A DNA stretch of 64,000 nt, taken from assembly GCA_900323505.1 (NCBI GenBank), contig OOIN01000037.1, forward strand, positions 248,001 to 312,000, given 5' to 3'. Of this stretch, positions 1-9,687 are shown piece by piece. Source of the DNA: Ustilago trichophora. Its lineage: Eukaryota; Basidiomycota; Ustilaginomycetes; Ustilaginales; Ustilaginaceae. The notes below the pieces were generated by a model, which saw only the letters and a program-made list of their open reading frames with translations, was not told the DNA's origin and ran no database searches. Numbering within the stretch: position 1 is the first letter of the stretch; the number at the start of each line of letters is the position of its first letter. The position numbers and the translations under genes were made by a program.

Positions 1-1640
1 GGACTGGCGCGCACAGTGCGAGTGCCTTCTGCCTGGCTGTCAAAGATCGAGGCGACACCAGACGGATGAGGGCGTGCTCGCACATCCCCTTCTCCGATCG
101 ACATCTGTCGCAACTGCCTCGTCATCTCTGCCAACGTCCGCTGTCCCTCTCCGGGTGAGCGTGCCGCCATCTGAGAGGGCATCAAATAGTCCCAGCTGGC
201 CGAAAGACTGTCCACGCCGCTGCGATTCGTGCGCTGTGTATCCGCAAAGCCAATCGAACCAGCCCGGAAGCCGCCAAAACCTCGATCATCCAAGGCCGAG
301 GGCATCGAGGTTGCATGGGTGCCAGAGTCGGCCGCATTGCTCGTAGGAACACGGAGCGGATCCACCGAAGGCCTCGAAGTTGTCGTGTTGGCACGCTGCG
401 AAGGAGGCTCGAAATCAAGATCGCTTGCAAGGTCGTCCATTGACAACGCGAGGCTGCCTCCTGCGAATGGGTTGAAGCCAGGCGTGACGCTGCTGACGCT
501 ACGGTCCCTTCCGTGACGAGGCCACCCTCCGTCAGATGCCATACCTTGACCCAAGCGGTCTCGACCGCCATTTCCCTGGCCATACGTGCTGGCTACATCA
601 AAGCCAATCGCACGTCGGTGACCTCCAATCACGCCAGCTGCCTCGCGATGAGGTCCAGTGCCCGCTACCGAGTGGCGTCTCGATTCGGTTCCACCAGTCG
701 GGCGCTGCAACTCCTCGACTTCTGCTGATCCAGGATACGACGACAGCTCTGGAAGATCAGGGACCGCGCCAAAGGGAGACGAGGCGGCGTGCATGCTGGC
801 GCGAGACGTTCGTAGCGACGACGTCTCGGTGAAGTCAAAGCCCAAGTCGTGGAAACCAGCTGGTGAGCTGAGGAATGGCGAAGGTGAAGGCGGCTCTGGC
901 TTGTTTCGGACAAATGAGGCCGAGAATCCGCGCTGCAGCTGTGAGAGGGGTCGCTGCGGTGCACCACTGCCACCGGTAGAGCCGCCGCTGGACATTGTAT
1001 CGGCGTTGGATCCTTCCCAGATGCTTCGAGCTGGAGCGATTCGTCCAGAGGCATTGCTGGCCCATCGATCTACAAAGGAAGCATTGTTGCCGTGAAGAGC
1101 CAGAGCTGCGGCACTCGAGGCGGATCGGTTGCGCGAAGCACGCATGGCTTGCTCCATCTGAGAGTACGACTGAGTGGCATCAAAGCCCAGCGTCGACTCG
1201 CGTCGACTGTCCGAAAATGCGGGTCCCTCTTCCTGCATCGTCGCAAGGATGCCACCAGTCCTCGCTGCAAGGGACCCGCGTGCCTCCTGTGAAGCGTCGA
1301 GCGGATGAGGCGAACGAGCCACGCCGGCCCGACTGAGTGAAGCCTGCTGTTCATGACGACTCTGGGCAGTGGTGGAGCTTATGTCCAGCTTGAGTCCCGT
1401 CGGCGGTACAGAAGGTCCATCCACCGAGGTGGCAGGTGAGGTTCCGTGCCTGGCATCGTCACCGTTGAGCGAGGCTGGGTGCGATGGATTCGAGGGTGTA
1501 GGAGAAGAGCCAGGAGAGCTAGAAGCAGTGCGACGACGACTTTCGTCCTGAGCTAGAGAAGAGGGCCCTGACGAGCTCGAAGAGGCCGAGGTGCCAATTT
1601 GCACGGCTCGTGGACAAGCAGCTTCGCTGACATCCGCCAT
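1..1640 (-). CDS. Unidentified Ser-rich protein, N-terminal part (runs off the left edge)
   Basis: An open frame of about 546 codons starts at the ATG at 1640 (MADVSEAACPR...) and continues without a stop to the window edge, so only the N-terminal part is visible. The region is low complexity, rich in Ser, Ala, Gly and Pro, with runs such as SASSSSSGPSS and scattered RRxS sites that resemble phosphorylation targets. Short related blocks recur (LGFDATQSYSQ near codon 145 and IGFDVASTYGQ further on), which hints at degenerate internal repeats. No catalytic domain is visible, so the diagnostic domain may lie beyond the window. I do not recognise the family. The frame is supported by its length, by the absence of stops and by protein-like composition; opposite-strand frames are short. 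Upstream lies an unusually long gene-free stretch with pyrimidine-rich tracts on this strand. Confidence 0.6.
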   Translation of the reverse strand, partial: MADVSEAACPRAVQIGTSASSSSSGPSSLAQDESRRRTASSSPGSSPTPSNPSHPASLNGDDARHGTSPATSVDGPSVPPTGLKLDISSTTAQSRHEQQASLSRAGVARSPHPLDASQEARGSLAARTGGILATMQEEGPAFSDSRRESTLGFDATQSYSQMEQAMRASRNRSASSAAALALHGNNASFVDRWASNASGRIAPARSIWEGSNADTMSSGGSTGGSGAPQRPLSQLQRGFSASFVRNKPEPPSPSPFLSSPAGFHDLGFDFTETSSLRTSRASMHAASSPFGAVPDLPELSSYPGSAEVEELQRPTGGTESRRHSVAGTGPHREAAGVIGGHRRAIGFDVASTYGQGNGGRDRLGQGMASDGGWPRHGRDRSVSSVTPGFNPFAGGSLALSMDDLASDLDFEPPSQRANTTTSRPSVDPLRVPTSNAADSGTHATSMPSALDDRGFGGFRAGSIGFADTQRTNRSGVDSLSASWDYLMPSQMAARSPGEGQRTLAEMTRQLRQMSIGEGDVRARPHPSGVASIFDSQAEGTRTVRAS

Positions 1641-2827
1641 GCTGGTAGTTCGGCTTGAAGTCTTGGCGCGTATCTCAAGCTAAATAAGTTGATAAAGGCG
1701 CTAGCAGCGTGTATAGGGCGCGGATAGCAATGTGAGATGCTGTCTGTTCGTATCACGTTCCGTGTAGACGTGTGCCTTGTCCCTACTTGGCGAACTCTAG
1801 GTCTAAGGCGAACAGACGTCTACGCTACTCGAGAAACCTGGATCCAGCGCTGACAGCCGACGCAAGCGCCTCGCGTACGAGAGGTAAAGTGTGGTGTACG
1901 AGACCGGAGAGCTGCCAGTCTCTACTTTGGAGAAACGACGCAATTGCGCTCTGCAGGACCGAGGGCTAGGCAGGTTGTTATCGATCGAGGCGCTATGTTG
2001 TTAGCACCGATGTGGTTCTCGAGAAGCGACTTTTAGCAATGAATGCTCCTTGTAGATGACGACAATCACCAATGATGGAGAAAGCCTTGTACAGCAAAGG
2101 ACCGGGCGAGCTGACCGTATACTGAAGGAAAGCGAGGCTCTTGCCGGTTCTAGTCCACGCAGAAAATTTCTGGCAGGGAGAAATTTCGATGAAAATTGGC
2201 GGTATCAAGGTGAGGCGAACGAAGCAGAGTGTAGGGTGAAGGAGAAAAAGGTCGTTGAGGTTAGCGTTCGGATCGTAGATGAATGGTTGGAAGAGTTGAG
2301 AGGTCGAACCAATCCTTGTAGAAGCGGGGCGAGGAAGAAAAGAGAGTCTGAACATGCGCGAAGGCGGCGACGAATGGTGACGCTGGCCGTTACACCTTCG
2401 AGGTGCGTGTGCAACAATGTAGGGAGCGATGATTCGATCTTGAAAAAAAAGAGAGAGAAAAGAAAGGCGGATGCGGATGCGGGGAAGGGTGGAAGGAAGG
2501 GAACTAAGGAGAAGCCGAAGCAAGAGGGAAGGAAGGAGGGAAGGTCGACGAGCCGGATCAAGGTGTATTTAAGTACCAAGTTGGTTGGCGCACCCTGTTG
2601 GCGGATGTCGTGTGCAATCCGACCCTCGAACTCGGCTCTCTGATGCCTGCTTTGCCTCTCTCGTACCGTCGCTAGACCTAGCGGCAGGGTTGCGACAGCT
2701 TGTTCGCCCCAGATCCAAGCCAGAAGACCAAGGAGATCGATATCCCCTTGTCCAAGCACTTTTGGTCGATCGACTCGACTCAGCCATCCCCCGCACGCCA
2801 GGCGCTCAGAGTTTGATCCTTTCCTTT

Positions 2828-2829
<2 letters not shown>

Positions 2830-2901
<72 letters not shown>
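2830..2901 (+). repeat. Poly-T tract (T72)
   Basis: An uninterrupted run of 72 thymines, the longest homopolymer in the window. It lies in gene-free DNA upstream of the leftward gene at 1640. Its length is likely to vary between isolates and between sequencing runs. Confidence 0.97.
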
Positions 2902-4266
2902 CCTTCTTTGTGACTAGATGAGGAGCAAACACTTCGGCAGGCTTTTCGCCTGGTCCCGACGGGCTGACAGGAAGTGTCGAGACTGTCGGTCACCTGAAGC
3001 GCGTTGACATGAGATGAGATAAGAAGGGATCCGATGCGATGCGATTGAAAGCCTGTCAAAATTTCGACGGCCTCCTCGCTGCTTGCTTCCTCCCATCCAA
3101 TCACGGCCATCTTCGCGTCGCTCTCCTCTGTTTGAGCACGCTGAAGCCCCCCAATAAGGTGTCGGGATGTGATCTTATCGAAGAGGCGCTAGGATGAGTT
3201 GTGTGGATCAGACGGGATGTTCCACCAACTGACTCTCGTGACTGTTGCAAGGACAGCAAGCTCGATCGGAAGGAACCCACGCTTGACCCACGCATCCTTC
3301 TCCTGGGACCATTTTTATTTTTCCCAGAGCGCGCGAGCTGTCTGGCTAAAAAAAGGAATGCTGAAGGTGACGAGGCGGCAATTCCGTGAAAAAAGGTGTC
3401 ACTGGGCCAATTTTGCGAACAAGTGAATGCACTGTCGAGGCCTCAGAAGAGACCATGGCCCAATCATTTCAAGATGGCATGGCTAAAATGGAACGCCGCA
3501 GGAACACGAGGTGGATGGGTGGCGCGAGACACGCATTCTTGGCAACGCAGCACAGGAATCCGGTGCCGAGGACGAAGGGGGACGGGAAAGGAAAGGGAAG
3601 ACGCACAAGGAGCGCAACGAAGGAAGCAATACCGAAAGGCCAGACCAAGGATGCAACAGAGCAGAGAGTCAAAATTGAACCCCAGGGAACAGTCGGGAAG
3701 ACCTGCATAGAAGCAGCAGCAGCAAAAGGGCCTTGCTATTGAGCAATCCCGACACCAGCTGAATGCTATGCTATGCTCGCGACACGCCGGCAAAATGGAA
3801 TAGGGTCGCGACCATCACTAGCCATTGTCCCGTGTGTGCCAATGGACGGCTGAGTGAGTCAGCTGGCTATCTTTGATGCGACTAGCCAACCACAAAGCAG
3901 CGCACCTCGGAGTCGGCCAGCTGTGGCCCTTTTTCTCCATGCTGCGCAAAGGTGATCGGCGTAGCAGTCACAGCAACAAAAAGAGAGAAAGAGAGATGGG
4001 CGAGACTAGCTCTAGCTCTACCTCATCTGAAAGGTCGGACAAACGTATGCACTCTAGCACGAGGTTGTGCGACATGAATTTTAGCCATCAGCAAGACGAT
4101 ACACTGCAAAGGCATCGCACAGGCTTGGCGGCTTTTCCGGCCAAGAAAGCGCCAAGGACGGCGCATCCGACCAGAGAAAGCATAGCTGAGCGGCTGATTC
4201 CGATAGGCTCGTCGGTGGATCCGTTGTCGCTATCCAACGTCTCAGAGGGAGAGGGCCAGCAATGCC

Positions 4267-4268
<2 letters not shown>

Positions 4269-4310
<42 letters not shown>
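4269..4310 (+). repeat. CT dinucleotide microsatellite
   Basis: About 17 CT units, one TT interruption, then further CT units and a short TG stretch. It lies in gene-free DNA. Confidence 0.95.
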
Positions 4311-5071
4311 GTATGTGTGTGTGCTCGATCCAACGTTGCGACGGTGCATAGCATGTCGATCTTCCTTTCCTACCAACAAACTGATCCAAACCGAACGACG
4401 AGACGACAATTTCTCCACGAACCTGAATTCGATCGACTTACCTTCAGCGTCTATGTTATATTTTGAGGAAAGGTACTTTGCGATACCTGCGATTCCAACC
4501 TGACCTGTGGATGTGCCGCCAGCCTTGAAAGATGCGGTAAGCTCTGTTTGGCAAATGGTCGGTGTGTGCGTCAAGGCGGTTGTCGCAACGTGGACCCGCT
4601 TGTCTTGCAGAAAGTGGCTGTGGACGGTGGAGATGGGTCTTGTCTACTCTGATCTTGATTCTGATTTCTACGTGTATCTTGCGTTGTTGCGTTCTTGGAA
4701 ACGTTTGACTATTACTGGCTGTACAGGTATGGGAGCTCTTGGAGCGGATCTCTATTTACTACTGAGGGTATCTTGCGGGACGAGAGATTGGAAGAGAGTC
4801 TTGAGGAATCAAGGAGCTGTCATTCACAAGCGGAACGAGCAGCACATGGACGACGAGCCAGCTATGCGAGTTGGATTGTCAAGAGCAACGTGGATCGAAG
4901 GGCTTTTCTGTGTTTAGCAGAGCTTCGAGGCCGGGAATCGTACGAGCAAAGGAAAGAGGGTCGGACGATCGAAGCGACTTCTATGAAAACGAGGTTGTAA
5001 CGGCGATAGGTGCCGGGGAAGGTGGGACAGATCGAATACGGAAACGGGAACGAAAAACGGCGAATGGTATC

Positions 5072-5072
5072 G

Positions 5073-5119
<47 letters not shown>

Positions 5120-5120
5120 G
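5072..5120 (+). repeat. GTT trinucleotide microsatellite
   Basis: About 16 GTT units (AAC on the minus strand). They produce apparent poly-Val, poly-Gln and poly-Asn reading frames that I do not regard as genes. Confidence 0.95.
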
Positions 5121-5582
5121 CTGTCGTTGTCGAGGATGGAGTTGATGATAAGGAAGATGCGAGTCGCTGTAAAGCTGCGCAACGAGTGAGTTGAGGAAGA
5201 AGAAGAGGAGAGAGCAGGATGAGGAAAAGAAGAGAGAGAGAGATGAGATGAGGTGGGGAAAGGGACGAGAAAAAGAGAAAGCCGGTGCAAGACGCAGGTA
5301 TGAATCACGCCCAGTCTTTTTAGAGTTGTAGGATATGAAGTCGAACAAAAGAGTGGCGCGGGGGACGGCCACAGAGAGGGTCGTCAGTTGCCGTTGCTAG
5401 AGTTGTATTCAGTTGACGCGCCTCGGGAGGTGAGAGTCGTGCTACAGTACTGCACTTCTACTGTGAATGCGACGACGACCCGACCAAGCGTCCAAACCGA
5501 CCGACTGACCGACTGACCGATTTGACAGTTGCATGTTGCAGCAATCAGCCCCGGATTCGAGGGTCCTCCTTTTTGTTTGTTT

Positions 5583-5583
<1 letters not shown>

Positions 5584-5618
<35 letters not shown>
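5584..5618 (+). repeat. Poly-T tract (T35)
   Basis: A run of 35 thymines preceded by TTTG units, in the gene-free stretch between the leftward edge gene and HSCB. Confidence 0.95.
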
Positions 5619-6150
5619 CGATTTCGATTTCGGAATCTGGGGGAGACTAGCGCTGCTGGTTTGATGCAGACTGTACACAGAGGGTTGTGTGTCTACTGTA
5701 CCCACCTGCAAGTTAGCCGCCGACGGTCGCGGCCTGGGAACATCGGGGGCGCTTGGACGGGACATTGACCTAGAGCATTCTTGCTGCATTGCCAACCAAA
5801 CTCTTCTTCTATGCTTAGACGGCGGCAGAGTGCGTCGAGTGAAGGCTTTACTGTCTCTTTTTGGATCGGATCGGAGGCTCGACTAGAGGGTGGGTGGGAT
5901 CTTGCTCGGTTGCGCACATTAGAGGGTGGGGAAAAGGGCGGCGCGTCGGGGTCACAAAAAAACAAAACGCGGGTCAAGGCGCAAAAGACGTTGGCATTTG
6001 AACAGTCTCGAGCTAAAATCATTGCTCCTCGTAGATTTATTTCTGATATATATTTATTTTTCTTTTCTGATGTTTGGTGCAAATTTCACGGGCAATTTTT
6101 CTCCAACCGAAATGAACAGCGCACCACACACGCGACCTCACCCTCCCACT

Positions 6151-6164
6151 GTACTGTACAGTAC
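6151..6164. promoter_or_regulatory. Perfect 14-bp palindrome of the recurring ACTGTA/TACAGT family
   Basis: GTACTGTACAGTAC is its own reverse complement and is extended by another GTACTGTA at 6161. It lies about 820 nt beyond the HSCB stop codon in gene-free DNA. Confidence 0.45.
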
Positions 6165-6982
6165 TGTATGCAGTTGAATACCGAACATCCCCTCCCCCCA
6201 CTCCACAGATCTGCGCAAAATGAAACCGAAAAAAAAAGCACAGCTAGAAAGTCATGACAATCGACTACAAAGAAAGGTGGCTTAGCAGCAAAGTTGATAC
6301 CAATGCGTGGCTGAAACCATTCTATAGTATCCAGTCCAAAATGTGGATATTCGCTTCCCAACGTGTATCCGAAAGGTGGCTTCGAAAAGTGTGTCTTTTC
6401 CCGAAAACGGAGTGGCTACATCTTGCTCTTACTGAATCAATCGACCATTCCTGCATGACGAGGTTTCCTCTTTCTCGAGAAATGTACTGTATACTCTAAC
6501 TTTACCCAAACATCCGCTGCTTCTTTGAAAAGGGGGCTATCGGCTCGACGAGGTTAAAGCGTCGCTTCGAACATCGATATGTAACCCTTTGTAGTTACAG
6601 CTTGAGCTTGCAGTGTGACCTCGATGCTCGTTCTGAGTCCAACGCCACATGGACCAAGGTTTCAATACAGCATACCTATATATAAACATGATTCTGCTTC
6701 CAACAAACCCACAACAAACATCCTTTGCTAGTACACAGATCCAAGATATGAAAATTGTGGCGCACCTCGATCCCGATAACAATTAGTTATGTGGCGACCC
6801 CGTCTTACCCGGCATTGCTAGAGCTGGCTAGAGCTGGGTCGGATCTCATCCACGCACTATTCTGGTGAGATCACAGAGAGACTCTGTGTCGTTTGGTTTC
6901 GGCAAGATTTCTATCATCGAGTTGAATATATACACAAGGGTGAAAAAAAGGATAAGTTTCGAGTCAAGGTCTTTGCTTTGGC

Positions 6983-7852
6983 CTAGTGTGCCAACTCAAC
7001 CCTCTTGCCAGGCGACCATTCCCTAGCGGCCTTTTCGATATTGCTCCAATACCTCAGTTGCACCGCTGCCTCTCGGGCCGATTCCAAATTGGGCGGAGTC
7101 TCTCCAAAGGCTTGAGCCAACCTTTCCACCGTCTCTTCCAACAGCTTTGCATTGTCCGCTCTCACCTCGGCTGCTTCCTCCTCGTTCTCGGCCTCTTCCA
7201 GTCTCTCCCTCAACTCCATCACTTCCATCAGCAACTCGGGGTCTTCCAAAGAGTCGGATTCGGTCACCTCGGGCGCGTTGTGCCTCTCCAGCAGGTAGTG
7301 CGCACGGGGCAGAGGGTTGAGAAGCGTCTCGTACGCCCGGTTGATGAGGGCACTTTGTTGGGCTCCGATTTGCTGTTCTTTCTCGCTTCGGCCTACCATG
7401 CGGTCCGGGTGCGTGATGGCCATCTTGAGTCGCCAGGCTCGCTTGAGGGCGGATGTGTCAACTTCCCATCCGCCTTTGGGCACGGTGGCGAAATCAAGAT
7501 CCATCGCTTTGTAAAAGTCAATGTCCGAGGGCAGAGGTTGTAAGGTGTTGCATTTGGGACAGGACAACGATTCCAGTGGTTGAGATTCACTGCAGTTCGG
7601 GCACGACTTGAGGGGAGTCGGTTTGGCAGCTGTGCTGTATGCCGAGCGAGTGACAGCTGGTTGGTTGAGTGCCGAGGCTAGCGGTAGGCGAGCAACTGCG
7701 ATTGATGGTGCCGTTGAGCATCTGACTGCATTCGGCATGCTGTTCCGTGTTGACAAAGCCACTGTTCGAGAAGCACCCGCTTGTCTCGAAGCCAGTCGAG
7801 CCACACTTGAAGCCACTGGCCTCAATGCACCTCTGTTCATCGCTGCAATCAT
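6983..7852 (-). CDS. JAC1: Mitochondrial J-type co-chaperone HscB/Jac1
   Basis: Predicted 289-residue co-chaperone for Fe-S cluster transfer. Known family members bind the scaffold protein Isu through the C-terminal helical bundle and stimulate the mitochondrial Hsp70 through the J domain. The first 75 residues are rich in Arg, Ala and Ser with few acidic residues, as in a mitochondrial presequence. Two CxxC pairs follow (C84/C87 and C98/C101), as in animal HSCB; yeast Jac1 lacks this zinc-binding module. The J domain carries the HPD motif at about 148-150, and the C-terminal region (about 190-285) matches the HscB oligomerisation/Isu-binding domain. The ATG lies only 22 nt downstream of the stop codon of the SNARE gene on the same strand, leaving almost no room for a promoter. 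No intron is needed. Confidence 0.94.
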   Translation of the reverse strand: MIAAMNRGALRPVASSVARLASRQAGASRTVALSTRNSMPNAVRCSTAPSIAVARLPLASALNQPAVTRSAYSTAAKPTPLKSCPNCSESQPLESLSCPKCNTLQPLPSDIDFYKAMDLDFATVPKGGWEVDTSALKRAWRLKMAITHPDRMVGRSEKEQQIGAQQSALINRAYETLLNPLPRAHYLLERHNAPEVTESDSLEDPELLMEVMELRERLEEAENEEEAAEVRADNAKLLEETVERLAQAFGETPPNLESAREAAVQLRYWSNIEKAAREWSPGKRVELAH

Positions 7853-7874
7853 CTTGTGCTAATCTTCTCTGTAC

Positions 7875-8174
7875 TTAGAGGAAGAGCTTGTACAGCAGCC
7901 ACAACCCAACAAATCCACCAACGATGTAGAGGGTCAATCGATGCTGTCGCGCGCCGTTGACAATGGTACGTGAAAAGTGATTCGACGTTCTAGTCAGCTG
8001 GGCGCCAAAGTTGTCAAACTGATCCGAAGTCTGCGAGAGCAAGCCTGCACGCTGATTCTCCGAGTCGTTGTGAATGTCGATCGTAACCGAGCGAAGCGAC
8101 GAGACTTTTGAGTAGAGAGCGTCCAGGGCCGAGTCGTTCTGCTGCTCGTAAGTTCGATCCGCCGAAGTGGACAT
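7875..8174 (-). CDS. Small Qc-SNARE of the Bet1/Sft1 type
   Basis: Predicted 99-residue tail-anchored SNARE of the early secretory pathway. Heptad-patterned residues from about 20 to 78 fit a single SNARE motif, with a central glutamine in the ENQR segment as the likely zero-layer residue. The last 20 residues (LTLYIVGGFVGLWLLYKLFL) form a transmembrane anchor with almost no lumenal tail. The length is closer to Sft1 than to yeast Bet1, but the sequence does not clearly separate the two. The frame is open upstream to an ATG at 8240. I prefer the ATG at 8174 because the 22 residues before it are not SNARE-like. A TTTCAG lies directly before that ATG, so a 5' UTR intron is possible. HSCB follows 22 nt downstream on the same strand. 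Confidence 0.8.
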   Translation of the reverse strand: MSTSADRTYEQQNDSALDALYSKVSSLRSVTIDIHNDSENQRAGLLSQTSDQFDNFGAQLTRTSNHFSRTIVNGARQHRLTLYIVGGFVGLWLLYKLFL

Positions 8175-8662
8175 CTGAAAGGGAGAGATGCTTTTGTGTC
8201 CTAAAGTCGAGTTTGCTTGAGTTTTTGATAGCAAGTGCAATTGATGCTATCGACTAGAGGTAGAAGATGCTGGTCGGGAGACGAATGTGTTGCAAAACGT
8301 TGATTCCAAGATGTGTGTGCCTTTGTGTGAGGTGGAGGTTTGGAGGATTGAAATCATCGCGCAGCCACTCGACAGCCACAGCATAGCACAGCACAGCACA
8401 GGCAACACGCGAGACTTTTGATCACGCTGGGGAAAATCGAATGAAATCTCAGATCTGTCAGCCGATGTTGCCCGATTGCAACTTTCCAATTTTCGGAAGA
8501 ATCTCCTCTCGACCATTTTTGCAAGAGCATCGAGACCTTCGGCTTGAGTTCTACATCATCACATCTTCAAACCATCTCCTAATCACCATCCAACCGTCAT
8601 CGCCTTTGCTGTCTCACCGTCGGAGAAAGTACACAACAAGCAGCATAAAACTACCGCCAAAC
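8175..8662. promoter_or_regulatory. Divergent promoter, SNARE / uL16m
   Basis: About 490 nt between two outward-facing start codons. It contains a CACAG-rich patch near 8375-8400 and a pyrimidine-rich leader (8560-8640) running toward the ribosomal protein gene. No TATA box is evident. Confidence 0.6.
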
Positions 8663-9497
8663 ATGTTGTCCTCTCTCACTGCCGCTTTCGGCAACCTGAG
8701 CATGCGCACCGCTGCTGCTGGACCCTCGCGACTCGCTTCCACCCCCGTTCGATCTCTCCACCTCGCCTCCTCTGCTCGTCCATCTCTCCGCACCTCTTCA
8801 GTCGCACCAACACAGCTCTCCAACCTCGGTGGCGTTCGACACAAAGGAAACCTTGCCCCAAGGCGAACAAAGTATCGCAAGGCACACAAGATCACCATCC
8901 CCTTCAACACCGGTGGATCCACCAAGGGAACCACTGTCCAAGAGGGTGCTTATGGAATTCGACTTCTCGCCCCCGCCCGTCTCAGCGCTAAACAGCTCGT
9001 TGCTGCCGAAACCGCACTCAAGAGAAAGCTCAAGGTGGTCAAGGGTGCACAGGTCTTCTTGAGGGTCTTCCCGGATATTCCCGTCTGCATCAAGGGTAAC
9101 GAGACTCGTATGGGTAAGGGTAAAGGTACTTTTGAATACTGGGCTTGCAGGTAAGCACATCCTCCACAACTCTTCCACTAGCCTCTAGCGCACTTCCGAC
9201 CGTTTGTGTGAACCAAGTAGAGCTAACGCTGTCTTTTAACCGCTTCGTCTTTGTATCGGTAACAGAGCCAACATGGGCAAAGTCATCTTTGAGATCGGTG
9301 GACCCGTCGAAATTCGTCCCGAGGTAGCTAAGGAGGCTTTGCGATTGGCATCGGCCAAGTTGCCTGTTCCTACCGAGTTTGTCACGACCGCTTCCAAGCC
9401 TAGAATTGGTAACAAGATCGTCGAGCCTACCACCACCACTCGTGCTTCAACATCGCTGAGCGCTGCTGACGAGGCTTCAGCTATTGCCTCTTCGTAG
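8663..9497 (+). CDS. MRPL16: Mitochondrial large-subunit ribosomal protein uL16m
   Basis: Two exons, 8663-9150 and 9266-9497, encode a 239-residue protein. The intron has a GTAAGC donor, a CTAAC branch-like element near 9230 and a CAG acceptor, and it splits an Arg codon so that ...EYWACR joins [12 protein letters not shown]. The first 60 residues are basic and Ser/Ala-rich, consistent with mitochondrial import. The core shows L16 hallmarks: an [19 protein letters not shown] start, the GAYGIRLL segment, and the [10 protein letters not shown] segment that lies near the peptidyl transferase centre in known structures. The protein is expected to sit in the central protuberance region of the mitoribosome, close to the 23S-type rRNA core. 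About 30 residues of Thr/Ser/Ala-rich sequence extend the C-terminus beyond the bacterial protein. Confidence 0.95.
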
Positions 9498-9687
9498 CGA
9501 CCTGCTTGAAGCAAAATTGTTGTACTATAGACTTGCCATGCATACGTTTCCCTTTTATCTTGGATCAGACTGTTGCTCAATTGGACAGTGGATTGCGTTT
9601 GCTGCTCAAGGTACAAATACATTACGATGGCGAGGAAAGCTAGATGCTGAAGCGGTGTTGGATGAGATCGTGCGCCGCATTACGGGA

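Larger units (their letters stand above)
1641..6982. other. 5.3-kb stretch without a convincing gene
   Basis: No frame here has protein-like composition. The longer frames are built on low-complexity DNA: poly-Lys from the T72 tract, poly-Gln/Asn/Val from the GTT tract, and Arg/Glu or Ser/Leu from purine/pyrimidine-biased DNA. The minus strand is pyrimidine-rich at about 2000-2550 and 5160-5380, as expected for the leader or promoter of the leftward gene starting at 1640. Copies of a TACAGTAC/GTACTGTA element lie at 5443, 6151-6168 and 6484. A noncoding transcript is possible but nothing in the sequence proves it. Confidence 0.6.

Noticed and set aside
2056..2643. 195-codon plus-strand frame rich in Lys, Arg and Glu
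   Set aside because: It is the purine-rich complement of a pyrimidine-rich leader, with no conserved motif.
2205..3110. 301-codon minus-strand frame
   Set aside because: It is built around a poly-Lys run from the T72 tract and pyrimidine-rich DNA; the rest lacks protein-like composition.
4862..5372. Minus-strand frames with poly-Asn or poly-Gln
   Set aside because: They arise from the GTT microsatellite in different frames; flanking residues are Ser/Phe/Leu from CT-rich DNA.
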